A stretch of 64,000 nucleotides of DNA from Chaetorhynchus papuensis (taxonomy: Eukaryota > Chordata > Aves > Passeriformes > Rhipiduridae), in contig VWYX01000013.1 in the NCBI GenBank assembly GCA_013396525.1, positions 1,540,487-1,604,486 on the forward strand, read 5' to 3'. How positions within the stretch are numbered: the stretch's first letter is position 1; every line of letters begins with the position of its first letter. Shown here piece after piece: positions 13,401 through 28,400 of this stretch. Both the position numbers and the translations under genes were made by a program. The notes under the pieces were generated by a model that was given only the letters and a program-made list of their open reading frames with translations, ran no database searches and was not told the DNA's origin.

Positions 13401-16400
13401 TAGTCATTAGTAAGCTGCTAGCCAGCTACTTAAATTTTGCACATTGTTAGATCAGTTGTACTAAACCTGTTTCTGTGTCTCACAGTATCTGAGGCTTGCT
13501 GGTATCATCAGGTTAATGGTGGCTGGAGGGGGAAAACTCAGCATTTGAGGAAGTTCAGAATTGGCCTTTGGCCTTTCCCTTGTTAGCTGTGGGTAACATA
13601 TGCATGTGGAACCTTCTGGATACATGAACTTCCTCTTGTGCAATAGGTCGTGGAGAAAATATGACAGAAATCTGTCAGCTGTTAAATAAAATAAGCAGGA
13701 AGGAAATATTTTTCTCACCAGACTAAAACTGAGGGATCAGATCCTGCAGTAGCCTTTGAGTGGGGCCATTTGGGGTCTTAATTAGTAATCAGTAAGATAA
13801 CTCCAGCAGCACAAAGTGTATGTGATCACAGTCAGTTTTACGCATATGCAGCAAGTGAGTAGGGAATGCACCTTTATAAAATACCGAGGGGTGGAGGGGC
13901 TGGGGCAGGTGGCCGTGTTGTTCCATTAGTACTCCAGTGCTGGGAAGAGAAAGGGCTTAGCACAGGAGCCTGCCTGAAGATGCAGTTAGGAGTAGGAAAG
14001 AGAGATCGGCCAAGTGACTGAAAATGATGTGCAGAAGCAGTAGGAAGGGGGTGAATGTTAAAACAAGTGAAGAGTTGTGAAAAAGCAGGAATTATATGAA
14101 AGTTTTGAAGGAGAAGACAAGGAGCCTAATAATAGTTTAATGCATGGATGATGCAGTAAACACAAAGGCTGTATTATGATGTAGGTCACATCCTTCTAGA
14201 ATAATGTGCCCAACTCACATTTCTTGATAATGAAATGATGATGAAGTACAGCAGAGGACACTCAGAAGATGATCTTGAGGAAAAATAAAAGAGTTTCTGA
14301 GAAATCCAATCCTCTAAGTCGAAATCAAGTGTGCCTTCTGCTATTAATTTAAATACGTGTTTCTGATTTTGAAAGGAAAAGGTTTAGCCAGTCTGTATTT
14401 TTCAGAAAAATTCGGACTTGTTTCATACTTTACACATCACTTTAGCTGGAACAGAGAGGTGATATCTGTTCATTTTCCTTAACCCTGATCAGAACACTTG
14501 AGAAATTATTCTTGGTGTTTTCATACTAGTCAAGGAGAAAATAGCTAAGGAGCACTGAATTTATACTTAGAGAAATTATCTATTTGTCACGCTAACTATT
14601 CAGTATGGTCAAAATAAAAACAGTTTTCTGTCAAGCAAAGCAACTAGTGATGATAGTGTGATAGCTTCCACAAGCCTGAACCTAACCCCTCATCCAGAGA
14701 ACAGATTTTGCTTTGAAGAAAATGGAGATAAAAAGCATTTTATTTCTGTCATAGATAATACATTAGCCAGAAACTGCAAGCTGGAATGTCTAAGTATTGT
14801 TCACAAACCCCTACAAAGACTGTGTAAATCACTAGTTATTTTAGAAATCTAAAGCATTTTAAGTGTCTTGGAAAGCTGCAGCAGCTGCTGATGCTGAGTG
14901 CTTTTAGTCACCTGGCATGCTGGGAATCATACTTTTTTTTTTTTTAATTCTTTAAAAATATATTTTTTTATTTGAAGAATATCAGCAAGTAGGAAATCTA
15001 GGGGGATTTGTATACAAAATATCTTGGAGATATATTTTGAAATTCATTTCAGTTAAAGTGGTCTAAATTCTTGATATTAATATAATACATTTTCCAAGAG
15101 TTGAATATCTGAGGAGCTTTTAAAAACAAGCAAGAATTTTACAGAGGTAGGTGACAGCAGTGGACTTCTAGCCATTCCTTTCTTCACCTCAATGACTGGA
15201 AAATTAGAAAACAATATCTGGCTAGTATGTAGAGTGCAAATGAGCTAGCTGTAGATGTATAAATACCAAAATCTTGGACTCCACACTTCAAGGGGGCATT
15301 TGTCTCTATGGGTATGTTACTGATTAATTTGTGTTCAAGTACATTCATTTTTAGGTGGTTCCTAAAACTTCGTTTCATACACTTAGGAAATATGGCGTTA
15401 AAAATTAAGTGGAGGATTTTTTAATTTAATCTTGATTCATAAATATTTCATAGAGTACTCATATCTGCTGACATCTGAAATAGCAACATTAAGGTTAAGA
15501 AGCAATTGACCATTCAAATTTAGGGAAAGTAGGGAATATTTTCCAAAGACATTTTTATTAAATAGACACATATATTTGTGATTTGAATGTCTTTAGTGAT
15601 TGTTGTCTTTGGATTAAATGATTGTGAATTATGTATTTAGGGACCCAGTGTCTGTAAAGCTTTCTAAGAAAGAATGGTTCCTAGGGAAAAAAGAGTCCAT
15701 TTTGTCTTTTACAGTGCAAATGACTGAAGAGCTTCCAGGAATTAAAAAGTGAAAATATAATAAGACTAAAAGTAAACAGGCATGTCCCGGTAGGACAGTT
15801 GGAATGCATGCTTAACAAGTGAGAAGTAAATTACTTGTTAAAGTTCTCTCAGGTTTAATAACACAGTGTGGTATCAATACAAATAAGGAATGTGATTTAA
15901 TCTGCTTGTGTCCCTTTAATACTAAAGCATGTTGCCCATAGACATCAGGAAGTGAACAGATCCTTTTTTTTTTTTAATGTGTGTCAGTAGAGCAATTTAC
16001 TCTTTTTCTCTCATCTGATATAGAGCATATATTAATTGTTCAAAGCCATGTGTTACATCGTTTAACAGGAGGATCTTTCTAACTCTTGCTTTGATTTAAC
16101 ACACAAGGTTAAGAAGCTGAAGAGGGAACTCTGTCAGATGAAGCAAGAGCTGCTGTACAAGGAGCAGGGCTTTGAAACACTGCAACAGTGAGTAAATGAA
16201 AATAGTAGAAACTGACTTAATACAGTCACCTGATTTCTTTTCGTTGGATGGAATTGAATCTGTTCTATCTGAGAGAATTATTGTGTCAGAAAAGGAGAAT
16301 CTAGTAACTCTGTTGTAGTTAGGAAATGGGAAATCTGTAGAAACGGCAACCCTTTTGTGCAAGTGCTAACATGAGTAATTTGTCTCCCCTCTTATTTTTT

Positions 16401-19400
16401 TTTTCCATGGGGTAGCTTGTGTTGCAAAGAGGCAGAAAGAAGGGCAGTGGTCAGGAGTCCCAATGACAAAATTAGCTGCTTTGTGTGTCCAATTTAAATT
16501 TTTTTTTTTTAATTTTGAAAAGGTACTTAGGTCTTTCTTTCCTTCTTCCCCACCTATGAGCTCAGAAGAGAGAGAGAGAGAGACAAAGGTGCTGTTCTTG
16601 GAGGTATGAATGGTACACAACTCTGCAGGGTTGGAAAACAGTCACAATTTGAGGATTAGAGGCCTAACTTTCTTTGTTCCAGTTGCTGGGATGCCTGGTG
16701 TCCAAAGGGCTGATGCTGAACCGGGTGAGCTTTCTGGGTATTTAACCAGTTAGATTACTAGCGAATGAATTTTTTTCAGTCTGAGAACTCCCTGCTGCTC
16801 CTGCCTTACAAAATTAGGCCCTAAAATATTAAACATTACTGGAACTGTCACCATAAAGAACATGCTGTACAGGAAACCTTGCTAACAAGTGTGTTTTCTT
16901 GTCTAATGTGAAGGGAAATATATTCATGCTAGCTGTTTCCCACACTGTGGTATGTACCCATACATTAAGGATACATTTCCACAGTAAAATGCTGAGTTGT
17001 TTGCTCTTAGAACACTCCAGTAGCAGAAGCAATGTTGCAGCATCAGTGTAATGGTGTCTGGATACATTTACCCTTTTCCTCAGAACCTCCTGTGTTTGGC
17101 AGGATGCTGTCAGATAAGCAATATTCTCTATCCTGGAGAGCTTGCAGAGCATATACGGAGAATGGAGAAAAGGTGGGAAAAGTCCAGGTAGAGGACTAAA
17201 TGCGGAGTAGTTACTTGCAAAGGATGACAGAGCATCTATGTTTGGAGCTGAGAGACTGGAGTTCAGTTCCCAGTTATAACCAAGATATCTTGTAGGCCAC
17301 TGCCTGTGTATTTTGATAGATGAGTTCTATAAAACAGGCTCTTTTTTTAACTGTGAGAGAGAAAATCTGGTCCAGGAGGTGACCAATCATCATTACAGGC
17401 ATATAAAAACAGATGAAAAATGTGGGGGTTTTCTATGAAGAGCTTGAAGTCATCCTCACCACATTAGGAAGATGCCAGTTAAGTCTCTATACTCCTTCAT
17501 TTTGACTAAAACAGAAATGTAAGATTTGTCTCTTATTTAAATATATGAAGACCAGCAAGGATAGTTGATTGAATTTAACCATGAATCAGGTCTCATTTGT
17601 AGTAAAATTTAGAAGAAGAAAGACATATTGATTCTAAAGCTTAAGGTAATAAAAACTCATTCTGCTGTCCCAGGATTAAAGGTTAGCCAATCATGCTGGT
17701 TTTATTATATTAATTCAACAATGAAGTATTGTTTTAAAGCAGCTTGCTCACAAGCCATTTTGATAGGAATCCAAAGCATGTTTCAGAAACTGTCAACAGC
17801 ATTCCACAGAAACACAATGGACGTTTGTTTTTAAAATTCAGTCAGCCACTTTCAAACAGTACTAATCCCATTAATTTAAAACAGGATGATGGAATATCTT
17901 ATATATCAGAGATCCTTCTTGTCTATCTTAATTGCATACAGAATAAAGCAGTTGCAATTTGAATGTGGCATGTCATATTACTAGACAGCATGTGGTGTAT
18001 TACCCAAATGTTCATTCATGATCCCAGTTGTTGGTGTATCCTGTATCTATTTGACCTTAGCAACTGATAAGTTACTAAAAATTGAGAGTTGTCAGACAGT
18101 AAGTGCCTGCCAATGAAAGTTTGAGGAACTTTCAAGCTGAAACAAATATATCCTTGAATAGGAATGATTGCCAAGTCACAGAGGTAATTTCCTTACACAA
18201 GTGCAATTTAGTTTGTACAAAAACTGGAATGTAGAGAAAGGAGATCAGACATGCTCACAGCTTTACAGACTACTTTAGAACTTTGATGTTTTGGTGGCCA
18301 AAACTTGGAGAAAAATAGAATACAGTTACCGGTGTTTTGTGCAAGTTACTGTTCTTGCAGGGGTTGCTTGTGATCACTTCTGATTTGTTCATTCCTCACT
18401 CACAAGGTTGTTAACTTCCAGCAAAGATGATGGATGATGATAAAAAACAGAAAACCAATTGTATTATAAAAGAATTTATTCTCTACTAAATGCTTGATTT
18501 TTGTCAAGATGGCTGTTGGTTAGTTTTAATTTTTGAAGCCCAGCTGCAGTCATTTCCATGATGCTATGAAATATTCAGTTAAACTAGAAACCAGAGAAAT
18601 GTGTTTACAAACTGTAATTCTTGAAGGAAATATGGAGGTACTAAAATGAATCATCTTTTTATCTCTAAGTTTAGGGGAGCGTTGTTTTATTATTTTCAAG
18701 TTGCAGTTTCTAAAATCATTGGTAGTTCAGGAATTTAATGAATTGTCCAATCTATGACATATGGTATTAATTATCCAGAGATTTTGTGAATAAAGAGAGC
18801 CTGGTGACTGGCTGAGCAGAACAGCTGTTCCAGACGGTTAATGCCCAGGATTAGGGCGAACTAGAGGGAAGCTGAGACAAGAATGGTGCTGGTTATGTTT
18901 CTGCTCAGAAAGGCTGATTAGTACCAAGAAGCCTGCCTGTCTGCCCATGTCCCAGCGTGGGTTTGGGTGGAAGGATACTGCTTGTAATAAATTCTGCTTC
19001 TTTAAGGAGCACAAACAGTTACTAGTATGAAAGGTGTACCCAAAAGCTGCTTCTGTGCTGCAGAGTGTTATAGTGGGAATGGGAATTTTGACAGTATTGT
19101 CAGCAATAACTCTGTGCTCCTTGACATTTTTGTCAAGGATTAAGTTGTGTTTGAGTGGAGATTTCAATGTCATTTTTCCTTTCTATGTCTGTTGCAGCAA
19201 ATGGTACCTCATCTCCTTCCCTTCTGTTCTCCAACTCTGCTTCTGCCTGAAGTAGAACAGCAGAGATACTAGTATGAATTTCTCTATCTGCTATTAATAT
19301 CCTCTCTTTCCACAGAATTGACCAAAAAATGTCTGGAGGCCAGAGCGGGTATGAACTGTGTGAGGCCAAAGCCATCCTGAAGGAACTGAAGTCCATCAGA

Positions 19401-22400
19401 AAGGCAATCAGTTCAGGCGAGAGAGAAAAACAAGATTTAATGAAGGTATTTTGATTGGTTAATGCAAGTTTTGTGTGGGTTTGTTTTAACATGACTCTCT
19501 TCTCTGATGATAAATACTTTGCATGTTATACTTTTAAGGAATTCTCAAAATTCTTTGGACCAAACTAGTATTAACATAAATTTTCAGATGCAGAAACTGA
19601 AGCCTGTGACATTCCTAGTTCAAAGAGCTGCCCTATGTCAGAGAATATAGATTTTTTTTGGAACTTGTATGTAAGGTACAATGCATATGTTACCTCTAAA
19701 GCACAGTTTCGAATATTAAGTGGACAAAATTGATAAATTCTGAAATGCCTGACCATTTTGTAAATCAATGAAAGTTTTCCAAGTCTAAAATGTCCTATTT
19801 CCATTTCTGAAAGCAGATTTCCTTTTTTTTTCAATCAGCAAAATACATAATTGATTGGCAAATTAAAAAACATAAACAAAGTCCCAAAACAGACACAAAC
19901 CCAAATGACCAGCTTTTATATTCTTACAGGTGTTGGTCACCCTTAGTGTCACCTACCAATGGCTTGATTAAAAGGGTGGGTTGCTTAATATGAAATAAAC
20001 CCAGAATTTTTATAGTGGAGTCTTTTATGTAAATATCTTTTGGAGATAAACTGGTAAAAACATGGTAAAGTGCAAAGGAACTTTAATGCCACTTCCTTCT
20101 TTAATTCTTGGACAGAGTCTTGCAAAGCTGAGGGAAAAATTCAATCTTGACCAAACCACCGAAACATCTGAACCAGACTTGAGTTCCAGCTCTGTAAGCT
20201 CCCAGCTGTGTTTTCCTAGACAAACTCTGGATACAGGGTCTCAGACAGACATGTCTGGTGAGGTGAGCTTTTTTTCCATTTTGTCCAGTGTAAAGAGAAA
20301 TTGAAGCAGAATGCTACAGTTAATGGAATTGGAATCAAATGGCTGTTCACTGTTGCAGATAGCATATATATGTATACTTGTTCCACAGAATTACTTAGAG
20401 TCACTCACACTAGAATTACTTTTTGCCCTTGAATTTTAAATCCAGATTCAGATGAACTTTATACATTTGTCATGAAGCACTTATGACAATCTGATTTAGT
20501 CAAATAGTTCCAGTACAGCGAAGATCAGGAAAAGTGGATAGTATGTTTTTTGATCTGTCTATAGGATATGTTTCACCTTATAGACATAACTAAATATGAA
20601 GATTTTTTTTTTTAATTTTCAGGAAAAAAGATATCCAAATTTAAATGCACAGTTTCATTTCACACAGATGAAAAACTGTCTGTGGAACTACTTTTTCAGT
20701 GATTTAGTAAAACCTTGTTTCACTGATGATATATTTTACATACACAGAAGGCTGTTTAATTTTGATACCTTCTTTGAAGTTCTGCAGGCTAAGTTTGTAA
20801 GAAAGACAGTGTACAAGGTTTTCCAGACAAAGAGCTTGTCTATGTTTTGTAACAAATTTATTAAAGTCTAACTTAGAAATGCGCTGACATAGTTCTAAAT
20901 TCTGAGTTCAACAGAATTCATAGTAGGAGATCAGAATTTTTGGTGCAGTCACTGTAAGAATTCTTTGAAAATGCTCTGGCTGTACTGTGATGGAATATAG
21001 GCAATTCGTAGTACAGTATTTAAAAATATATGAAGTGGCTCAGAAGAAAACAGCACTGTTTTGTACGTCTGAATAGATAACATCTTAACTAGGCATTTAA
21101 CATCAAGTGTGGAGCTGGCTGCAGGGGTGGAGGGGTAGTTTTATTTTTCTTTAAGTTGTCATTTTTCTAGCCTCTGCCTAGGTTTTGTTGGTTCGTTTAA
21201 AAGCTTTGCACAGTAATGAGGCTACTTTGTTTGTTTGTTTATTTTCCCTCAACAGATTGGAACAAGAAGTAGATCGAATTTAGCAGAGAAGGTCAGACTC
21301 AGCCTGCAGTACGAAGAGGCCAAGCGAAGGTAACGGGGTCAGTGGGAACGTGAGGCCGCAGCGTGGGGCCGGGATGTGCCCGATGTCCCCGATGTCCCCG
21401 GGGCCGGGATGTGCCTGGTGCCCGCGGCTCCAACGCTGTGCTCGCAGCGACATCCAGCGGGCGGCACCGCCGCGCTCGGGAACGCTGCGGCTGTTCCTTA
21501 GTGCTAAGCTGGATGTGCTAAGAAACAGAATTAAAACAGTGACGAATTACTGGCAGTTCCAGGATTAAGGGGATAGAGTGAGATGGCTTTCTGATGAAAG
21601 CAGTTGCCAGGTTATTTATGTCCATTATATCCTTCTTGGGGATCATCATTTCACTTTACTGTACCACTGAAGGCTCATCAGTTTTAGAGTTGCTTCAGAC
21701 TTCCAGTGCAGATTTAGTGGGCTTAATTATTTCTTTTTTCCCCTGGGACTTTAGATAATTTAAAAACTTGCTATTTCTATGGGTTGGCTTCTTTTTTGTT
21801 AGTTTAACATGAAGAGTAAAGAAGTCAGGAACTGCTCCACTGATGAATGTGGAGTGCCTTTCAAATAAAGTTCTGTGGTGCTTGCCCATGAAAGTGGTGC
21901 CGTCTTGATGAATTGCCACAGCACTGAAAAATGGGCATCAGAAAGCAGAACATTCAGGGTTCAATTGGCATATTCTGGTGCCCCAGAAGTGCTGCATAAT
22001 ACTGGGACAAGATTTACTGTTGGGATAGCACTCTTGTGTGGTACTATTTTCTAATACTTGTCACCAAACTAATTGTCAGCTATTCAGAAGCCTTATTGTT
22101 TTTGTTGTGGAGGTTCTTTGTAACTTAAGGGAAATAGAAATCTAAGCATTATTCCACACCCAAAGTTTTGGGTTTTTTACTATGAAGAACTGAACAAGGC
22201 AACAAAATAAAAAAAATAGTGTTCTTCTGCAGATGAAAACTGTGCCGAAAATGCCATTTAATCTGGGATATAAATATTATTTCAGTTGGAAAACTGTGGC
22301 ATGATCATTTAGAAAACTACAAAAATAAATTTGCAACTTATAAGTGCCAAGTAACAGCATAGTTGTTTTTAGGTTTTAAAGGCAGGAGCCTGCACAACTA

Positions 22401-25400
22401 TTTTTTTGCCTGATTTCAAATGTGATTTCAAATGTATACTTCCTCATACAGAGTGGTAGGTATCATCCTTACCAGTAACAACAGTAATCCTTTATATCCT
22501 AATCATGGATCATAAAACCTTATTGTATAATCAATGCATTCATCAAAGAACACCAAGGCTATTATGTTTGTTCAATATTGAACATGTATGCTTTTGGCTC
22601 ACAATCATGTACATAACGTTAATTGTCAGGTGGTCATTTAGATGCAGGTAGGTGGCATTGTTTCTCAGGCATAATTGATCCAAAACCTGATCACCCTCTC
22701 TTTTGACTGGGTCTTGATACCAAGAAGTCCCAGCACTGCATTTTATCTTTCTTTTGTAGGAACAAAAAACATCCTTGAAGTAAGTCAGTTTGCCACTTCT
22801 CTCTTGGGGGAGGGGAAAGAGAGAAAAAAGGAGAAACAGTACAGTGCTCAAAGTATAGAGTACTGCAGCACAGGATCTTTCTTTCTCACAAATTACTTAG
22901 CCAAGAGCATGGCTCAAAATTTCAGTGTGTGTAACTTGAAATAATGAAGATACATACCAGTCTGCACATAGAGCTCAGTACCTAATTACACCCCTCCCCA
23001 CGTGTTGTGGCCACTGTAACCATCACTGTAATTTAGTAAGTGTTGACTTTCTTTTCTGAAATATTAAATGTGAAAATTCTCAATTATTTTGTGGTAAAAC
23101 AGCTAAGATAAAGAGGATCTTGTAAGTGAACTTTTCTACTTGAAAATTATCAGATAATTTTGTACATTGCAGATTTGACATTGCTTAGCCACCAGAATGT
23201 CTTGAAGAGGTGGAGTGCTCATAACTGTGCTGAATTCAGTTGCAATTGTTATTCAAAAGGATCTGATACAGCATGCTGACAATCCTATCCTGATGTGGTG
23301 AAGATCTGGCTAATATTCCTTTTTGGCCTGTTGTGACATCCCACCCTTAAGGGGAAAGGAGCACCCAAGATTCATAGATGCCCGTGGTCAAAAAGGAATG
23401 ACAAAAGTTAAAGAGTCTGCAAAAACTTACCAAATTCTATTAGTAAATTATACCCACAGCATGAAAATTGGGATATTAGTCCCTGACCTCCAAGTATAAA
23501 CAAGTGGTGATGGATTTTGAATAGGGGGTAGAATGAAATTGGAGAGGGAGAGAAAGGAAGGAAACAAACGAAGAAACTAACATCAGTTCTGGCTCCAGCA
23601 TCAATCCATCTGATGGGGTGTCCAGGGTCCTGGGGCACCTGTGGGGATACCTGTTTATAGCCAAGCTTTCCTCGCCCTGGAGTTCTGTTTCTCACTTTCT
23701 ATGCAAATCAGTTATCATGAGCAGTCTGCTCTTCCAGACCTTTCTGGAAATGGGTTGAGGACTTCAGGGGCTTTGGTGGTCTTGATCTCCCCCCTACTGC
23801 AATGGGAACAGCTGTTGCACAAACTCAAACTGTTGAGTTCATCTCTCTTTTCTTTAGGTAGTTGCTGTTGCATTGCTTTTTTTTAAATTGCATAGAAGAG
23901 CAATGCTTTTGTCTTAAGATTTGCTGAAGCAAGCACCTTGCTATGGAGAAACATTCTTTCACCAGGGTCGTGTCTGTTTCTGAGGAGCCATCGGCTTCCC
24001 ACAGCACAGGAGAAATCCGTCATACTTGTGAATGAGTAAAGCATGGTGCTACTGCTATGTTACCAGGCAGACTGCTTTCAATAAAGCTTTTAATAAACAT
24101 TGAGACTTCCACTTGAACTGGAATAGGAGCAACTAGTTTTTAATACATATGCATATTGCTGCTGGCCTCAATACACGGCCTGATTCTCTGGCATAGTCTG
24201 CGTTCTTGGGAAGCAAAACTAAAAGTAGGGCCTTGAGTATAAAATGTTGTTATATCCTGATCTCTTTCAAAATACTGTATCACTTCTCTCTTTCCTGGGC
24301 TTTGAGTGCTGGGCTGGACTCAGGCAAATCTGCTTTTATTATTTTAGCATGGCTAATTTGAAGATTGAACTCTCTAAGCTGGATAGTGAAGCCTGGCCTG
24401 GAGCACTGGATGTGGAAAAGGAAAAACTAATGTTAATCAATGAAAAAGAAGAGCTTTTAAAGGAGCTCCAGTTTGTTACACCACGCAAACGTACTCAAGA
24501 CGAGCTAGAGCAGCTGGAAGCAGAAAGGAAGAGGCTTGAGGAAGAGCTGGTGTCTGTGAAAAGCACACCCAGTCAAGCACTTGCTGAAAGGTAAGGGGTT
24601 GCCTTTTGCTAATACTAAATGCTGCTTTCTGCAATCTAACCTTTGTACTCATTGCAGACCCTGAACTATGCCATGATGGGCTGTCTTCCTTCAGTGACTG
24701 TTCTATGTAGATCTTAATTAAATTTGTTATTAGCCCAATGGGCAGAAAAACAAAGAACTCTTCAGTACTGTGAGAGAATGTGAACACCCTGTATGTGCTC
24801 TGCAGTATCAGTTGCTCTGCACTTGTTACCAGCATGAAAATGCCTGTGACAGATGTTAAATAACTGAGGAATGTCAGCATACCAGCGGCAAGGCAATACA
24901 TCATTCACTCGTTTCTGATAATAGCTGTAAACTGTTTGAACTCAGGTTACAAAGATTACCTCAATCATTGCAACATCTGAAGCCTTTCATTGTGAGTTTT
25001 ATTACAAGCAAAAATGCAACCAAAAGGGGGAAAACACCCAAGAAAGTTCAGATGAGAAGCATAATTGCTGCAAAACTTTTCTAACTTGCTGCTACCTAAC
25101 TAGTAAGTGAAGCTAGTCTCACAATAAATTGTTTTTAGCCATATTCAGAGTTTGAGAAAATCAAAGCTGACTGTCACAAATGGACTTTTCATCAGCTCTA
25201 AGTGGAAATAAATTTAAGGGCACCTCTAGGCCACATAAAATGCAATAAACACAGAATGTCCTTGTGTGTATCAGTATGGTGTGCCTTACCGAAGTAATAC
25301 AACTGGCATTGTGTGGCTTTCTTAATTCCCTCTACTGGGAAACACCTGCTGTTGCTCCAGGGTGCTGTATGACAAAATTCCTGTTATAGCATTAGAAGCC

Positions 25401-28400
25401 GAGTCCTAAATTGTAGCTGAGTAACAAGGAAGTTTTTTTTGTTTACAAAGTACAGATGTGTGTATTACGCAGGATTTTTCTAAACATTTCTACACTTTAT
25501 AATAGTTTAAACTACATTATATTAATAATCCAAATATGTTTTAGAAAAGGAAACTATATTTTTACAGGAGAAGCTACCTGTCTGTGGTAGTAGTAACCAT
25601 AGTAGCATGGATCTGTTGCTCTCTGATTTCCATTAATAAATCGAGAATAAGGGGTCAATAATAAAATCACATTCACAAATAAGTAATTTGAATCTAAGAT
25701 TTTGATAATATGCTCTTGTATAGCTAAATCTTGACTCAAGCTATAAATAGATAGCTGGTGTCTGAATCTTGTGGTTTGGATGTGCTTTAGTGCCAGAGAA
25801 AGTTCTGCTCCTGATTGTTTTCCCATGCATGTCAGATACCAAACTTGGAGTACCAAGGACAAGTAAAATTGTCTCCCATTGTCAAGAAGAAATGGATTTT
25901 CCATGTACAGTGACAGAATGAGTTGTTAGAGCTTCATTTTTTTCCCTCTCTTTTCCTCAAACTTTTTTCCTTTGATTTTTAATCCTGAAAATGCGGAGTG
26001 TTTGGGCTTTTTTTTCCCTGAGGTTAATTTAAGAAATGATGTGCACTGCTGGTTGAGGTAGCACTTATGGTGGCTTCTGGTTTCCTTTTTTTGTTATTCC
26101 AGTGAATCTCCCGTGAATTTCTAGCTTCAACTGTTTATATTAAAACTGTCTCCTTTGGTGACTTCAGAGCACATAAATTCTTTCACACCAGGCTATTTTG
26201 AGGATTATTTCTAGTTTGTCTACTACAAACATAAAATAAATTTCATTTTCAGAAGGATTCAAATGATGAAACTTTTCCTGAAATGTTTAATTTTTAAAAA
26301 ATACATTTAATTGTATCAGATCAATCAGCAGCATTTTGGTTCTTGGAGATGAGGGAGATTCTCCTCTCCATTATCAGTGGAGGAGCCATGCCATCTGCAA
26401 AATATTGTACTGTTGTTGCATTTCCATTTTTTTCTGTGAGGTTTCTTGAATGCCTTCAGTTTGCAGTGTTTTCTTAGGTACTGATAAAGCAGCAGCAGCA
26501 TAAGAAGCTGTGGATTGTGCCAGAACTTAACACGATGAGGGTTCTTTCATTTGGTTTAGTGGTTTGGGTTTTTTCATTTCTAAAGGGAAAAGAAACAGGA
26601 GACGTGCTCTGACTTAAAACAAAAACATTATAGCATAGCCCTGGGTTATTTTGGAGCAGGATGCTGAAATTGCCACTCGTAGATGTACGTGGATTCAATT
26701 TACAGAAGGAGGGTGTAGATCATAACATATCAACTTCAAAAAAGCAGAGACAGGGCATACTCTGACTGCTTTAAGAAGCCTTAAAGCAACTGTGTAGAAA
26801 TAACTGGATTGTGGAACTGTTGAGAACTACTTGGTACTTTCTTGCCTCTGAGTTCTTGTCAGGGAGATTCCATTATTGCTTTAATCCTTGGCAGTATCTC
26901 CCAAGTAAACTCAGCTATTTGAACAGGTCCCTAATTTAAGTACTTGATTGTGCTGTTGCCTGTAAAACTGGCACCTGCTCTTGTGCCTGTCACAAATGAG
27001 TATGTCCACCTAAGTTTGCATTGAAAGGTGAGGTATGTGCACTTTAACTTTTTTATGTATTTTCTTTAAAGATTCTCTGCCCCTCTCAGCAATTACAATT
27101 TAAGATCAAGAGAGAAAGAGGTCTCACTAACCTGCAGTCCCTCCTGCAGTGAGTAATAGGTTAATTTAAATAGAAGGGGTGCAAACAGGAGAGACTGAGA
27201 GAGGCCCCTGTCAGAATAGATAACACAGTGGCTGTTTAGGTGTTTACACAGGGTCTTTTGGATATTAAAGTTCCTGCTTATGCCATAAAGAGGGGAGGTT
27301 TGTTGTCTGAAAGTTTTGGAGGTGGAGTTGTTGGTCTTTTTTTCCTTTTGGCCTGATGTAGAATGAAAAAACTTTCCCCAAATCTCAATTTGTTGTGAGA
27401 TAATGAAATTACTTCCTGCATTTCTTTGAACTTCCACAAGTGATTTTATCACCTGGCTTGTGTTTGTGATTTGTGACTAACATCTTAGTGACATTAGCCT
27501 GCAGGTATTAACACTTGTATTTAATTACCAGTAGATCAAATTACTTCCAGGAAAGAAATTTTTTTCAGGTGCTAAATTATAAAGGATAAATTATATTTAT
27601 CAACCTCTTTAAGATAGTAAAAGAAAACAAACTGTTGATTGTGCTTTGAAACGAATGAACCAATGAAACCTTTTAGTTCAATAGTACAAATTCAGTTGCT
27701 ATAGTGTCCCTCTTGAAGTGGCTGTAGGTGTGTCTTTTGAGGACTTCAGTCAGAGAAATTCCTAAGCTTTTATTTCCTTTCTTGTCTTCGACCATTAGTA
27801 GTTGAACACAGAGCAATTTCTGTGCCTCTTCCTTGAGAAAAAAATGATAGTTCACTACTGAAAAGCCACAAAAGAGCTACTGAAGAGCATTCTTGCTTGG
27901 GACAAGCAGGATAGATTAGGCTTTAAATTAAGACAGAAGGCATCAATAGATAGTAAAATGATAGGAAAGAGTGTCTGATACTATAGATGAACATAATTCT
28001 TGGTGCGGAAACCAAGACGTCTTGTGTGTCTTCCTGAGCAAAGAATGAAAGACTGTGTATGCTTTTAACAGCCTTAGCATGTATTGGCAGATGAACACAT
28101 CACTGCAGTGTGAGAGCACATGTGGCATGGGCAGTGGAGTGGAAGTCACACCCTGGCTGACCTCGGAGTAACTTATTCACCTTAGCATAACCCAGATTTG
28201 CTCCCTGAATAAGCATGGGTGTAAGCAAGTGCTTTTCATGCTTTGCTGAATCGGGGACTTAATGTCTTTTTACTGGTATCTGACATTCAAAGGAATTCTG
28301 GGCACTCCTGAGTATCTCATTCAGTTAATTCACTTTGCGTAAGAAAGCAATGGTTGATGTTTCTGTTTCTCAGATTAGTTGCTTGAGAACTTGTGACATG

